The position numbers were made by a program, and so were the translations under genes. The notes under the pieces are model-generated. The model was not told the DNA's origin. It saw only the letters and a program-made list of their open reading frames with translations, and did no database searches. Shown one piece after another: positions 23,802 to 36,891 of a stretch of 64,000 bases of DNA; the stretch's first letter is position 1; the number at the start of each line of letters is the position of its first letter. This stretch comes from Lophium mytilinum. Its lineage: Eukaryota > Ascomycota > Dothideomycetes > Mytilinidiales > Mytilinidiaceae. The stretch is from contig MU004181.1 of assembly GCA_010093605.1 (NCBI GenBank), positions 3,502,215-3,566,214 on the forward strand, written 5' to 3'.

Positions 23802-25697
23802 CTACAAGAAAACCTCCAGGTTCAACTCTAGCGTACTAACCGGGTATCCGAGTTCGAACTTTTGCAGGACAGACGGATGCAAGATGCCAAAGGAGCCGAT
23901 GACGCGCTCCTTGCCATCAAGCCGTAGAATCACCTTTGCAGCGTGGCCGGGCAGGTACGTAGCATCTGGCACAACATCATTAGCATGGCTACTGGAACCC
24001 CAAAGAAAAGAGTAACGTTACCTTCGATCTCCTCAATCCAGTATCCTTCCAGCTTATCGTTCTTCAGTCCATCTTCTCTCGTGATGAACGCTGATTGCAG
24101 CATCATCATGATGCGATCCAACAAGCCATGCACAACCTCGAATCCAGACGACTTGCCCAAGTAAGCGGCCGCAAAATGCCTCTCATTCCTGCTCTTCCTC
24201 TCTTGTTTCAGGTCCTTGAAGCCGACATCGCTAACCTCGAAGATCTTTAGAGGCACGCTACGATGCTTGTTCGAGTTGAGAGTCTTAAGTAGGCCGGGTA
24301 GAAGTGACGTCCGCACGATTTGGTATTCCGCCGTCTTGGGGTTCTGCAGCCTGATCGCGGTGGTTCCGTCGTCTTTGCGGTTCAACCACGCGAAGTTTTC
24401 GTCGTGTGAGCAGAGAATCAGCGGCATGACTTCTGAAAAGCCGGCCATAGCTCCCTCAAGCCTCACAATGTCACTGAGCTTGTTGATAGGAAGTGGAGCG
24501 GCCACAGATGCGGTCTTGTTAGGGTAGAAGCGGGGGAGCTTGTTGAAGCCGTATGCAATAGCCAGATCTTCCATAATGTCTGCTTGATGCAGGACATCAG
24601 CTCGAGTGATTGGAACACTGATGCTGAGGAGTGAGTCATCTGTCGGGTTCGGTTTTGCGTCGTATCCCATGCGTTGAAGTAGATGTGATATTTCAGAAGG
24701 GCTAAGATCAAGTCCAGTAACCTGGTTGAGGTAGGGAACTTCGGCTTGCATTTCTCGTGGAGTCAAATCTGGCTCCTCCCGAGACTCCTGGTTATGCGGT
24801 GACACGATCTTCAAGGGTTCTACAGCTTCCGCGTACCCTGCGAACATGGCGACTAGCATGTGGCAGACGATTTCAACTTTCGTCTTGTCGGTTGCGGTGA
24901 TTTCTATCAGGACATTTTTCGTGTCGAGGGTGATCTTGGAGTGGTCGCCATTGATGATGGGCGGGAGGGAAAGGACAGTTCGATTCGCGTCATATAACAC
25001 GGGATAGACCGGACTGTCTCGTATTATGTGAAGGTAACGGCCGAGGTGCTTGTCTTTCTCATAGAAATCCATCATCTGCTTCGCGTTCATCTTTTTCGTC
25101 TGGTTTAGCGGGGTGAACTCAATCTCCTCTGGCGGCAACGCCTCGTAGCTGAAGGGTCCTTGAATGGTATCAAGATCATGTGTTCCGATGGAGACCAATG
25201 TCCGCTGTCGAGCTAGATTCTGATGTAGCTTGTCCTGGAGCGCAATGAAGCTATCATATCTCGCCTGTGTGAACTTGATGTTCCGTAGTATACATCCCGC
25301 AATTAGGGGCCGGATCTTCGAGGTCTAGTTTCACATCAGCACCTTGACCCGAAGACCAATCGTTCCCAGTTATGCCACTCACAGACTCGTCCACATTCAA
25401 CACTTGTAGCTCCCCACCAGACGGTGGGGTCAGCGAGAACTTCGGTAGTCTCTCCTTCTCTAGGTACACTCTCAAGTTCATCGCAATGCCTTCGAAGCAC
25501 AGCATGTCGTATCTGTTCGCAGGAATCTCGATCTTCAACTGCGGCGGCTGCGCCAGATCCTCCGCCTTCTTACTCGTGCTTGTGTCCTCATCTAGCTCAA
25601 TCCCAAACTCGAAGCATAGCTCGTCGAATTCCTGGGTGGTATATTGTTTTCCCAAAGCCTCGTACAGCGCCGCCTTGTCAACGGCGATCGTAGGCAT
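23802..25697 (-). CDS. FRS1: Cytosolic phenylalanyl-tRNA synthetase beta subunit
   Basis: Beta subunit of the alpha2-beta2 enzyme that charges tRNA-Phe. Exons 25697-25383, 25324-24022 and 23965-23802 give 593 residues (yeast Frs1 595). The N-terminus [20 protein letters not shown] is family-typical. The B3/B4 domain follows the first join ([28 protein letters not shown], in parts), with [23 protein letters not shown] in the core. The B5 domain and catalytic-like core contain [23 protein letters not shown], with the conserved [11 protein letters not shown]. The C-terminus [14 protein letters not shown] is the usual ending. Introns carry GTGAGT and GTAACG donors. The gene appears intact and single-function. 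Confidence 0.95.
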
Positions 25698-26315
25698 GGC
25701 TGCGGTGAGCCCTGAAAGAGGGCAAGCAGTCGGAGAGTATTGCGGGACGCGAAAGACTCAAGTTGTGCAGGTAGAGAGGCCCAATTGTAGAGTAGGAAAC
25801 AATTCCTCGTCCTGGCGTTCGTAGTGGGGTAGTTCGATCGTGTGGAGGGTCGTTGGTGGTACTTTCGGGGTCGAAAAATCGATATTTTGGGACTAGAAGG
25901 TGAACGGAAGTTTCAGTAGGTCAATGCGATCAAATTTTGGGCGTGGCTCCCTCGAGAGGCAGCTTGGGGGTTGGAGCTGCGGTATGACTGTCCCGTCTCG
26001 AAAATCCACGTCGGAGAATCGATCTCGCGGTCCGTGCAGCCGCATTAGAGCGGTTTGGCGACCGAGAGATGCTCAGGGTCGCACTTCTATCATTATCTAT
26101 ATAAATCAAAGCAATCTAGATGTATGCAATATCAGAGTAATATAGATCCTTTTTGTAAGGCGGATATGTTCTTCCTCTTCATATCGTGCAAACTGTACAG
26201 GCCTAAAAGTAATGCATTCATTGCTCGGCTTCGAAAGTATAATTATCTTGGTTTGCCTTCATACTTGACATCTAACATTCATACTGTAGATCTCAAAGAG
26301 GAGAACGCCGTCTAC
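25698..26315. other. Intergenic, no supported gene
   Basis: Promoter of FRS1 and 3' flank of the alpha-galactosidase gene. The part from 25950 is AT-richer. A repeated pattern of GAAAATC/GAGAATCGAT occurs between 25875 and 26020 (GAAAAATCGATA, GAAAATCC, GAGAATCGATC), perhaps a regulatory motif. No gene. Confidence 0.5.
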
Positions 26316-27800
26316 CTAGGCAGGCATCAAACTAAACAGTCGACTCTCCCCTTCGTCCAGTATCGCACTCAAACCTCCACTAACGCTCCCCAGATCCTCC
26401 TTCTGCCAAACGTTCCTCACGTTGTATGTTCCAGTCAGGCCCAGATCCTCATAGGAGGCCGTCACATTTTGAGTCCCACTGTCACTCGTACCGAACCCGC
26501 CCTGGCCCTGATCAGGCCCGTAATTGACCAACACAACGACCGCTTCGCCAGTACTCGCATCAGGCCCACCAACCCAAGCCTGTAGCTGCTTTGCGTCCAA
26601 GCCACCAGTTCCAGGGTTCCTAGGCTGCATGGGGAACTTTGCTGCGAAAGCCGCTACTCCCAGCGCATCGGGGTCTGTGAGCAGCTTACGACCTAGATAA
26701 TCTAAGTTCGTGAGGTCAGAGCCAACAATGAGGTTTGCAGCGGCACCGAACCAGTGCGTCGCAATTGTCTGCCTCTGTACATCAGACACACCGCTGATGC
26801 TTGCAGCATTGCCGATCAGCAAGTTATCCATGTCCGGGTAGATGGTCAGTGTATCGCTGTCGCCTTTGACGACGCTAGCTATGAAATCGCGGTAATTGTC
26901 AATGGCTCTTTGAACGGTGACCCACTTGACAAAGATCGACGATCCGCTTTCGTTAACGTCCTGATCTGTACGCATGCTGTCGGCGTTGCTTGCCCAGATC
27001 GGAAAATACTCGCTACTCCGATCCAATTTCCAGGATATGTCGAGGCGTATTTCGCGGCCAGAATTCTGGATCGCCTTGTGGAAAGCTATTACTGAGCCGC
27101 TGTTGTCAGCTGGGAGGTTTCCACCGTTGTCTGGAGATCCTGGAGTGATGTAGTCCAGCTTGATGAGATCGACGCCCCTGTTGCGTGTTAGTAGATGATA
27201 TGAGAACGAAAGGCTAATTCTAACTAGGAAAACTTACCACTCAGCAAACAGTTTGACAACAGAATTGTGCCACTGCTGCACCCCATCTTTCGCGAAATCA
27301 AAGTCGCACCGAGCGAATCCGTTATTGTTTCCACTCATAGTATCGTTGATCTTGATGCTCGTTCCCTCGATAGTCTTGTCCGCGTCGTTGCAAAACGCCC
27401 CTGGAAGCACGTAAACGCCAACTTTCAGTCCCTTACTGTGAAGGTGGTCCGCCAGCGCCGGTAAGTCGAACTTATCGGGGTCGTCAGTGATACGCCCATA
27501 GTCATCGCCGTGATCGCCGACGCTCCAGCCAGAGTCTAGGGAGCAGTATTCGTAACCTGCACCAAGAACGGCTAGTTCATCACATTGCGTAATGACCCCG
27601 GCTTGGTCGAAAGAAAAAGATGCAGTTATGGATGGATTCGCTTGGATAGGGAAGGAGTTCCATCCTCGTGGAGGAGAGGTGAACCCATTTGGTGTCAACT
27701 CGGTTCTGATGACTTTAAGTGGAGTGGCGGCGTGGCTGAGGGATGGAAGGAGAGTTATTGGAATAGCAAGGAGCCTAAGGTTGTGAAGGGCATAGAACAT
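26316..27800 (-). CDS. Secreted alpha-galactosidase-like glycoside hydrolase (GH27 type)
   Basis: Exons 27800-27238 and 27177-26316 give 474 residues. Residues 1-24 are a signal peptide (hydrophobic core LLAIPITLLPSLSHA). The GH27-type barrel follows: PPRGWNSFP near 43-51, CSLDSGW, LKVGVYVLPG, then the nucleophile strand DLIKLDYI with Asp196 across the intron join and RTDQD (residues 257-261) as likely acid/base region. Next come DMDNLLIGN and a Gly/Ser-rich C-terminal beta domain. The fold and motif order fit fungal alpha-galactosidases that release galactose from plant galactomannans and raffinose-type sugars. The N-terminal repeat of the motif TSPPRGWNSF is a little diverged from classical enzymes (usually TPPMGWNSW), so substrate range is uncertain. 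Confidence 0.85.
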
Positions 27801-28790
27801 CTCTCAGAAACGGTGTATGGGAATCTAAGGAAGTAAGAAGTGGGGAAGAAAAGGCGTTGGTGATTCTTGAAGAGAACTAACAGGATCAGTTACCTTCAAG
27901 TAGCAAGGTCGCTGTGAAGCCGCGGGTAGTGTCAGGATTTAGCAAGCACAGCTGGCGCCATCAAGGGTCGCACACGTCTAAATTATGACTAGATACTACG
28001 AGGGATTATAATGTTATACAAGATTGTAAGCAAGAGTATACGGTTGAGGCTGACGAGATCGTCAGGTAGTACTTTGTTACTATCGGGAGAGGCTGAGCAC
28101 GTTAGGCAGAATGTAATTGATTCTAATCAGACATTATACCGTGGCCCTCATGCTTGCGTCATGTCAGTGTGCTTAGTATTTTTAGTGGCTCGCGGCTCTT
28201 GCTGCTTCAAGAAGCTAGAGAATGGCACCACCTACCATGTCCGACATTGACTACTTACTGAGGTACGAGGCATTTCTAAGCGTTTCAGACTCAGAGCACA
28301 AAAGGTAGAGCTCTACGAAGCATGGCTGAGTTAAGCCTCGTCATACCCCGCACTCTCCGCCGTTCTCGTATAAGTGATCATGCTGAATATACTTTAACCC
28401 GTTCGAGGAGCTCTGTCATGGGTATCATCGATCCCGTAAGCATTAAGATTTTACAGTGCCTCGCACTGGTCCGTATATGTACAATTGTCTGCCACTTCTC
28501 AAGGCTATACCCCAGTTGGGACGTTGCACTGCCTCTGAAGCTTCAGTGGAGTTATCGAGATCCTAAAGCAGGTCAGATCAATACGTATGCGAACTCGTAC
28601 TCATTTGCTCCGACCCACCTCTGGTCAATCGTCGACGTCGCGACTAGACCCATCTACCGTTAAGAGGGTACTATGATTCGCGTCAACACAGCAAACCGCT
28701 TGCAAAGCTTCTATGTCAGCCTCGAGCAGTCTTCAGCCGCTTAGGATATCTGGCGAGCCCCACTTTCAAGACCGTTTCCAGCCTGCTCGA
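27801..28790. other. Intergenic, no supported gene
   Basis: Promoter of the alpha-galactosidase gene and 3' flank of the Zn2Cys6 gene. Moderately AT-rich. Short frames at 28.0-28.66 kb have no motif. No RNA gene or repeat seen. Confidence 0.5.
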
Positions 28791-30755
28791 TCAATTCAGG
28801 GAATCAAGCCAAAACTCCGCATTCGACCACGTATCCAGGTAGGTATAGTCTCCTTCTAGAGACAACTGCTGGCCCATTGCGGGCATATCTGCCGAGATGG
28901 CTGTCCCAAGCGATTGCTGCGGCTGCTGATCCTGCATTGCCGACTTATCAATAGAAGTCCGAAACGACGCTTTGATAGTCTCCCACTGGTCTAGCAGCCT
29001 CGCAAAATAGTGAGGTTCTCCCTGCGGCGTGTTCGTCCACTGCAGAATTGCTCGAGTACGAGAGCAGAGCTGATCTAACGAGCTCTCGTACTTGATCATT
29101 CGGGACACAGAGTCTTCGGTGAAGGTGTTCGAATAGAGAACGTGCGTGATGCGGCTCCCGAGCTTGACGATGTAGTCCAGCTGCCTCCACTTCAGCGCAG
29201 TCCATAGACTCATGTCACTGGTAGTGAGGGACATGATAGTAGTCATATATCTGCGCACGGCGGTTAAGCAGTCAAAGAGGATGGCGACTCGAGTCATTGA
29301 GATAGGTTGACCTTGTAGGCTCCCGTAGAGCCCGACTTCGTGAGTGTAGGCATCTATGAGGTTGTGCCAGACGCCTAGTTCATCTGTTTTCTAGTCAGCT
29401 CTATAAAGTTCGTTTTCTTGAGGTTGAGATGTTGCTAACAATGATCCTTTAGTTCGGGGGGTAATTTAGACTTCCAGCCCTTAAGTTGCCGCTCGATAGC
29501 ATCAACCAGGAGCTTTATCTTCTCGTCGTTCGTCGTATCTCCGGTACCCCAGTCCCCATGGTGGAGATTGTCATACACTTGCTCGTTGATATGCATTAGC
29601 CGAACGAAGTGGACCAGAACCTTATCAGAGGGATACGTTGATTCTTCCGCCAGTGAGACGGCGCATTGCTCTAACCACTCGGTATATTGTAAGGGATTTG
29701 CTTTGCGAAAAAGGACAGCAGATCTGCAAGGGTTAGCCAGTTCTCGTACGTAGAAAATCCCTAGCTTAGTTACATACAGAGTGCAAGCAAGGTATGTTCC
29801 GATGAGTGCGCGTTGTGCCTCGCGCTTCCAGAACTCCGACAACCCGCCAGATATCGACGATTGGGTCACACCAACGATAGCATCATGTTGACTCGAGCAT
29901 TGAGGCTTTTTATGCAAACCGAGCTCAATCACAAGGTTTGCTGCCAATGACGCTAGCCTGAAACCCTGCTGGGAGGGCTGAGGTGTGAAGAAATGGTACC
30001 TTTGTTCATTCAGATGATGTCGATTGCAGTGTTTGGGCAAGCTTACCAGCTCAGGTACACCAAAAGACCTTGAATAAGGTCCATGGACTTTTCGCCCTTA
30101 ACAAAGAACCGCTCACCCATGTCCTTCAGAAATTCCTGTTCCAGCCTAGTTTGGTCCGTCCGGTGCCTCCAGCGCGTCACAACAATAATGGCCAGCAGAA
30201 GGAACGGCCTCTCTTGACGAAAGCTTCGAACATCTACCGGATCTGCAATCTGTACACATGCAAAGCTTCCTCCTATAGAGCGGTAGTAGGCTAACGACTC
30301 GAGGAGCAGTTCCTGGGAAACGGAATGGATGGATTCACGTGACGTGTCATCGGAAGTTTCCGACGACTGTGATGCCGCAACAGAGAGACGTGCCGACGAG
30401 ATTGGAGTCGGGTGCGATATGCCTGGAGTGTCCTGAGCAGCAACTCCTGGTGTTGCTGTTGCGAGAATTCCCATGATGCTGGTTAGGCTCTGCTCGAGCT
30501 GATCCATCCTATTGCGTATGTGCCGGGTTTGGCGCTTGGGACGGCGGGACTCTGGTATAAAACATTCGGTATTGTATTGATAGCATCTAGCTCCCCGGTC
30601 AGTGGCCTAGTAGGCGAAAATCGATCAGTTCGTCCGCACCTTTGGCAAACATTGCTGCCCTCTCTCGGCAGACAGCGGATCTTCTTGGACTTGCATTCTG
30701 CGCATGCTTGGCCCCGACGTTCTCTAGTACGGGTTACGCTTCGCTCTTCCGACAT
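28791..30755 (-). CDS. Zn2Cys6 fungal-type transcription factor
   Basis: Exons 30755-30640, 30586-30047, 29999-29778, 29723-29440 and 29383-28791 give 584 residues. The DNA-binding cluster is C-x2-C-x6-C-x8-C-x2-C-x6-C at Cys18, 21, 28, 37, 40 and 47. The last two cysteines appear only when the 53-nt intron 30639-30587 is removed, which fixes that join. A basic linker and a short heptad-like segment (NRMDQLEQSLTSIM) follow, then a fungal-TF middle homology region with RLASLAANLVIELGLHKKP. A 54-nt in-frame intron (29777-29724, GTATGT...CTAAC...GCAG) is inferred from signals and from the restored CTLSAVLFRKANPLQYTEWLEQC. ATGs further upstream in frame leave the start slightly open. It is divergent from an MFS transporter gene, its probable target. 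Confidence 0.88.
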
Positions 30756-31319
30756 GTTGGCTGCAGAGCATGTTCGAGTTGGTAATGTGTATGGTTTAAA
30801 CATGCCGTGGAATATCGCATCATTTCTTGGGACCCGGAAGACGGCCAAAAACCGGCGCCGGAAAGGCAGATCTAGCCGTCGACGCCACCTTGACGATATA
30901 GAGGCTAGGGGCTGACCATTCACAGTGCAACACTGTTGGCTTCGCGCACGTGACGGGCGTATTTCAGGTTCCGATTTCCGAGATTTTCATAAAGCTTCAT
31001 GCAACACTTGCTTAAAAATGAATAAACGCGGGGTCACACCCGCTCATTGGGGTTATGTCTGGCTGTGTGGCTGTGGCTAAGGTAGCCAGGTCGCTGGATC
31101 TGTCAATGATAGCTACCGTGGATATGGGCTCGCTCATAAAGCCTTCTTGTCTCCGCGGTTCGTTTCTTCGCGTCTGACCACCTTCAACTTGTCCCAGGTC
31201 GTTTCGTGGCCAATCTGTCTCCTCTTCTCCTGCTTCGAGGTCTGGGGTCCCAATACTGTTTCCTATAGATACAACCCTTCATTTTCTCTTTAATACGTGT
31301 GATTCCCCGATCGACCCAC
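30756..31319. promoter_or_regulatory. Shared promoter of the Zn2Cys6 (-) and MFS (+) genes
   Basis: A 564-bp divergent region. Zinc-cluster proteins bind CGG/CCG triplets; candidates include CCGGCGCCGG at 30853-30862 and ACGCGGGGTC at about 31027. These are only by-eye matches. No coding signal beyond the possible N-terminal extension of the Zn2Cys6 frame up to 30923. Confidence 0.45.
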
Positions 31320-33308
31320 ATGTCTCCGTCTAAAGCCGAGAACGCCAGCCTTCGCATCCGCGAAGGTTCCTTTCAAGCCACCGAGACGGGGTCGAACTCA
31401 GATGCCGACAGCATAAGGAATGAAGAACCTGGAAATGAATATGAGGTAGAAAAGAAAGACTACGCCGATGCAATTGAGGAAGCCGATGACGGTGAACGCA
31501 CGCCCTCAAAGCCGTTGTCGTCGTACACCTTGAAGACATACCCATGGCGACCGCACGCCACCGATTTCCAAGCCCTCGTGGACTACAGCTACAAAGGAAG
31601 CGGTACTACAGAAGACCCGTACATTGTTACTTGGCTCAATGACGACCCGGAAAACCCCAAGCAGTGGAGCCCAGTTCGGCAGTGGACAATCCTCATCCTG
31701 GTGGCCTTCCTCTCCCTCTGTGTTTCCCTGGCGTCGTCCACGTATACTGGAGCATTGGCTCAGGTGATGGAAGAGTTTCATTGCAGTGAAGAAGTTGCCC
31801 TTCTTGGCCTCTCGCTGATGATGATTGGCTACGCATTCGGACCACTTATCTGGGCGCCCCTGTCGGAAACCTGGGGACGCAGGGTCGTTCTCTTCCCGAC
31901 TTTCGCCTTGTACGTATTCTGGAGTTCTGTGTGTGTAGCCTCACAGAACATCGAGACGCTACTGATCTTCCGGATGTTTGCTGGTCTCTTTGGCGCTAGC
32001 ACCATGGTCATTCCTGGCGGGATTGTAGCAGACGTCTTCCCAGCGGAGACTCGTGGGGCTGCCCTCGTCTTGTTTACTGCTACTCCGTTCTTGGGCCCAT
32101 CTTTGGGTCCAATCGTGGGTGGCTTTCTTGCTGAGAGCGGCGGGTGGAGATGGGTGCTGGCGCTCCTGGCTATTTTTGCAGCAGTCATTACCGTCATCGG
32201 TTTCATCTTCATTCCGGAAACTTTTGCCCCGGTGTTGCTGAGGGCTCGAGCGAAGAGGTTGTCTGAGGTTTCTGGGAATGTCTATCTCACAGCCATGGAT
32301 GCAGAGCGTGTCGTAAGCGTCGGACAGGTCCTTCGAACCGCGCTGGTGCGACCTTGGGTCCTGCTGTTCCGAGAACCCATCGTGATGATTCTGACCGTGA
32401 GTCTGCACCTGAGCACTGTTCTGTCATGTCTGGCGAATACTAAACTCAAATGTGGTTTGAATAGATATATATGTCGGTCATTTACGGAACGCTTTATCTA
32501 TTGTTCGCAGCCTACCCCATCGTGTTCCAACAAGGCCGCGGCTGGAGTGAAGGCATCGGCGGTCTCGCCTTCTTAGGAGTCTTTGGAGGAATGATGATAG
32601 GTGTCGCTATTGGTTATTGGGACAACGAACGATACAAGAAGTTGCATGCTCTCCATGGAGGATTCGCACCTCCAGAGACGCGTCTCCCACCAGTCATCTA
32701 CGGTGGAATCGCGATTATAGTGGGTATTACTTGGTTCGCAGCCACCAATGCGCCAAATATCCACTGGGCGTCGAGTGTTTGCGCTGGAATCCCATTTGGA
32801 CTAGGATTTGTCTTAGTCGTCGTGTGTAACACGAATTATCTGTAAGGAACCCCCGCACCAACCCCGAGGAAATGCTGATGTGAAGTAGGATCGACTCTTA
32901 TGTAATATACGCTGCCTCAGTGTTAGCGGCAAATAGTGTGATAAGGTCTCTATTCGGCTGTGTCTTTCCATTGTTTGGAAAGACTATGTTTGAGGTATGT
33001 CAGACCGAGTGACGTACAAAACACTGCTTCTAGGCTCTCACCTGCTGACTCGAGCGTAGAACCTTGGTATACACTGGGGGTCTGCCGTACCCGGCTTCAT
33101 CGCTCTTGCTTGTTTCCCTTTCCCGATCCTCTTCTACCTCTACGGGGCCAAGATTCGAGCCAAATGCAAGTATGCAGCCGAGGCAGCAAGAGTGCTGGAC
33201 CAGATGAAATCGAACCTCGAGCGCCAGCGTACAAGAGAGACAGCCGAGAGGAGGGTATCGGTTGCATTAAGCTTTTCTGGGGAGCCAGAGAACAAGAAAG
33301 GCCCTTGA
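31320..33308 (+). CDS. MFS drug/polyamine-type transporter (DHA1, 12 TM)
   Basis: Exons 31320-32396, 32465-32841, 32889-32994 and 33060-33308 give 602 residues. A cytoplasmic N-terminus of about 130 acidic residues ends in the DHA1-typical [10 protein letters not shown], followed by twelve hydrophobic segments. Signature blocks are the loop 2-3 motif [23 protein letters not shown] in TM4, and [33 protein letters not shown] (TM5 region, in parts), which are typical of Flu1/Tpo-like exporters. The C-terminal exon carries [19 protein letters not shown] and a basic tail. Likely role: proton-coupled export of drugs, polyamines or a metabolite at the plasma membrane. All introns are short and canonical. 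Its promoter is shared with the Zn2Cys6 gene. Confidence 0.92.
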
Positions 33309-36300
33309 GCTTATTTGAAGTGGATACCTTAGAAGTTTGTATGAGGACTGATCGTATTAGAACTAGAATAGACAAAGTAGATGTTCCTGGTGCGGGATTG
33401 GTGCGAGAGTGTGATATATAGTCACCCATATCAATAGAACTTGGTTCTTGTGAGGGACGAGGCCGAAGAATTGAGAGTTACTTGTTGAAAAGACGTGACA
33501 TGAGAAGAAGAAGCCTCGCGACGTAGACAACGCCCGGCCTAAAGAAATGCGACCCTCGACCGTGGTTTTGGATGATCTCTCAGCTATTCCTGAGAAGAGC
33601 ATGGCAGCTCTATTCCGCAAAGTTGAAGTAAGGAAAGCGGAGCTAGGAGGCATGAAAGTAGGAAGATCACACGCATGCGACAGTCTCTCGAAGTTGTTTG
33701 TTCGTTTAGTCTGGTTCTCTACAATGACTGGAGCACTTTGAGTAGGGACAGGTTAGCGGGTAATAGCCCGTGTTCCAGATATTGCGCGCCGTAATAGGAC
33801 TCGAGCAAGGCGAGAATTATGTATACCCAATGAATCTCAGACCGTGTGGAGTATGCGGGGAATGTGTCAGCAGCGAGCCGTGCCGTGCCGCCCATGGTTT
33901 GGCCCAGTGCCGAGTCTTTGGAAGAATCATTTCTCGAATGTGATCGGTCATACAAGTGATCAGCTACTCGGCGATGCCGCACATGATGACAGTCAAATCC
34001 TCGCGACTCGCAGCACTGATCTGCACAGGCTGAAGTTAATAGTGGTAGCCGTCACCTGATACAAGCGAGAAAATCGCGCAACCAGACGACGGAAGCTCAG
34101 CTCCAGGAGGGGCCTGCACTGAAACATAGTCGACAAACGGCCTGGCAATATCGCTTCCTTTTAAGACGCGAGAATGCGGAGACGAGCCGCGCTGAAGGGG
34201 CTGGATGAAGCATCTTCTGAATGGATCTAGGCTCCAACTTCGTGGCCGTCGTGCGGGAAAGAAAGAACGGATGATGTTTTGACAACAATGCATAGTGCCT
34301 TACGATGGGTGTTCGTTTCTGCTACTCTCAGCGTACATCAAGAACCTTTTAGGTTCTCATAAGATGGGAGTCGATCATTCCGGGGAACTGATCAAATCTT
34401 TTAAAAGATTTATTCCGAGGCGTCTGCATCTAGTAGCTGGAGAATCAGATTATGACGATGCCCCCTCTACGAAGGGGGATGTGAAGCGCCGAGTATCTGC
34501 TTCGACTCGGCATTGTTTGGGCGCAGATATAGATCACGTGCCTACAATACGAAAATTGAGTTTACGAGACATCTGTAGACCTCACTGATTCACAGGCATA
34601 GAAATTGCACTCTCGATGATCGAAAGGGACCGGATCTTGGACGCCGTCGAAGCGGTGGAGAGGGCGACCGGTCGTCGGAAAAGTCGGGTGAGTCATGCTG
34701 GCTGGCCTTGACAGCGGCTACAGGAGGGCATGCATGGCGACGTGGACGCATGCAGCTGTTGATCATGAAACGGCAAACCTGGAGTGTCAGTTGATCGATT
34801 GGCGGTGACGATGCTGCCGTGAGCGGGCAGAGAAGAAGCTTGCAATGTGGCGGGCAGAGGAGAGGTTTTGGACTCGTCGCCTACCGTCGGCCGACACAGC
34901 GACTGGCGACGTCGGGCTCACCTGACCTGGAGAGATACCCTTGCGCAGCTGAGGGCGCTGCAATGAAGCATGAATTCATGCACGATGCTCCAAGCTTCCA
35001 GAAAGCTTCCAATGGCGAGGGTGTCGCCACAGCCGAGTGGGGAGACGAAGAGCACCGACGACAGGATTCGGCGACCCCAGACTGGCATTTGGGTGAGGCG
35101 CAGTCTGTGCAGATGGATTTTCCCGAGTCACAGGGAGGGCCGCCTTTGGGCTCGCTGCAGATTTTGAAACCTCGACGCCATGGATAGCTATCGATACCAC
35201 CCAGATGGCGCACTCGATAGGCACCAAGCAAATCCGGGGTCGCGCGCAGTCGCGTCGCTGGAGCAGAGGCAGCCCAATGGACCGAAGTGCAAGGAAAGGA
35301 GAGAGCCACATTGAAACGGCCGCAAGCGCGAGGCCCGGCCATCTCTCCGAGCATCGCAGCCTTCCATCTGGCACGGCGCCGCCTGTTGCCGGTACTTTCC
35401 AAGACTTGGAGATGCTGGAGACATGGTGGACGTGACTGCAGAGAGACAAGAATAGACTCGGCGAGGGCGAGTCACGTGGCGATACCAACTGCTGGTCCCG
35501 GGCCGGTACCCTGCCGGTGAAGACGCAACCTTCGCTCGCTCGCTACCTCTCCTGCGGCCCTCGGGGTCGCCTACGCCACAGCGCTGGAGGTGTACCGAGT
35601 GCTGCACCGCCTCATCATGCGCGCCGTCGATCATGTCGAAACATCGCATTCACGACGCGGCCTCCGGTTGAAACACATGCCAGAGCAGCTCGTCGTCATG
35701 GCTCGCCGCAAACTTTGCATGGCGCGACTCTGCGGTGCTTCACTACGCGCCGAGACGGATGCGACTCTTCGGCCCATCTTTGGCCTCTGGTGGCAGTCGT
35801 CGTCCCAAACAGCAGCCCAATGAGACCGGGAAGCAGGGATGCGATCAAGATGCACTATGCCGGGGTAACGCTTTCATCTTCGCCCGAACAACGTCAGCCT
35901 ACCATCCGACTATCGTCCCCTGCGCGACACCACTCCCTTCCACCGCCCACTGCCCACACGAGGCCCACCAGAGCCCAGCCGACCAGAGTCCCCTCCATCG
36001 TCTGCCCGTCCCGAAGCAGCATCTGCGCCGGCTGGGATCTCCATCGGGAGGGCCAAATCGAAGCTCCCATTCTTCTGGAATCCCAGATCACCTCGCAGAC
36101 AGCCGCGAGAGACCCAACCACGGCCAGCGCTCCTCCAGCTGCCGTCGTCTGCGGCGTGTATCTGCCCGCTCGCCTGATGTCCAGCCGTGCAGATTGATCG
36201 GGGAGAGCGTGAGCGGCCGCTGAAGCCTGCTCTGAAGCCTGGTGGATGCCGCTGCTGCCACGGCAGGTCGAGCCTCGCCCTCAGCGCCGCCGTGAGCCCT

Positions 36301-36891
36301 TCGACTCGGCCTGCCCTGCGTACTTCCGTGGCAGCCGGCCCAGCTGCAGCCTCACGCCGTCATCTCCGTGGTGCGTGAGGGCCTTGGAATAAGGCCAGAC
36401 TGGAGCGTGGAGAGGCAGCAGGTCGCAATTTCTGGCAGCGCAGCACCGGCGAACCAGGCCTGCAGGCTGGCGTGCCTCTCGCGATGCCGGGCGCGGTCAG
36501 CTTGGACGTCGACCAGGCGTGCATATGCACCTCCGATTAAACAAGTAAGTTCCAAAGCGTTGAATGCGCGCGGTGCACAGCCCGTTGGGGCTACCTGCAG
36601 TAGCTGACCTGGGTTTGCCGAGTGGGTGGCCACTTCGGCCTGCTCCACCCACTGCCTCTTTATATCCCGACCACCCCACTGCTAGCCACGCTGCCCTCAC
36701 CTCTCACCCTCCTCTTCCGCCCCCTCATTCGTCCGTCTCCTTCTTCTCTCTCACACAAGGCGTGCAACCGTAATTCCTGTATTGGACCGCCTGAGACTTT
36801 GTTTTCTTCTCTTTTGTTAGTCTTCGTTGTTACCACCGCCCATAATCGTCGCATACATCACATATCTCACACATCTCACCTCGTCGTCGCC
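33309..36891. other. 3.6-kb gene-poor, GC-rich stretch
   Basis: No conserved protein could be recognised. From about 34.6 kb the sequence is GC-rich and frames are open on both strands for 100-230 codons (for example 34881-35402 minus, 35517-36197 plus), which is expected by chance at such composition because stop codons are rare. These frames overlap each other and lack domains. The part 36650-36890 is the promoter/leader of the next gene, with CTTTATATCCC at about 36657 and a pyrimidine-rich leader. A lineage-specific gene or a non-coding RNA here cannot be excluded. Confidence 0.5.

Noticed and set aside
34881-36197. Overlapping 120-226-codon frames on both strands
   Set aside because: Multiple registers are open at once in GC-rich sequence; no splice structure or motif connects them.
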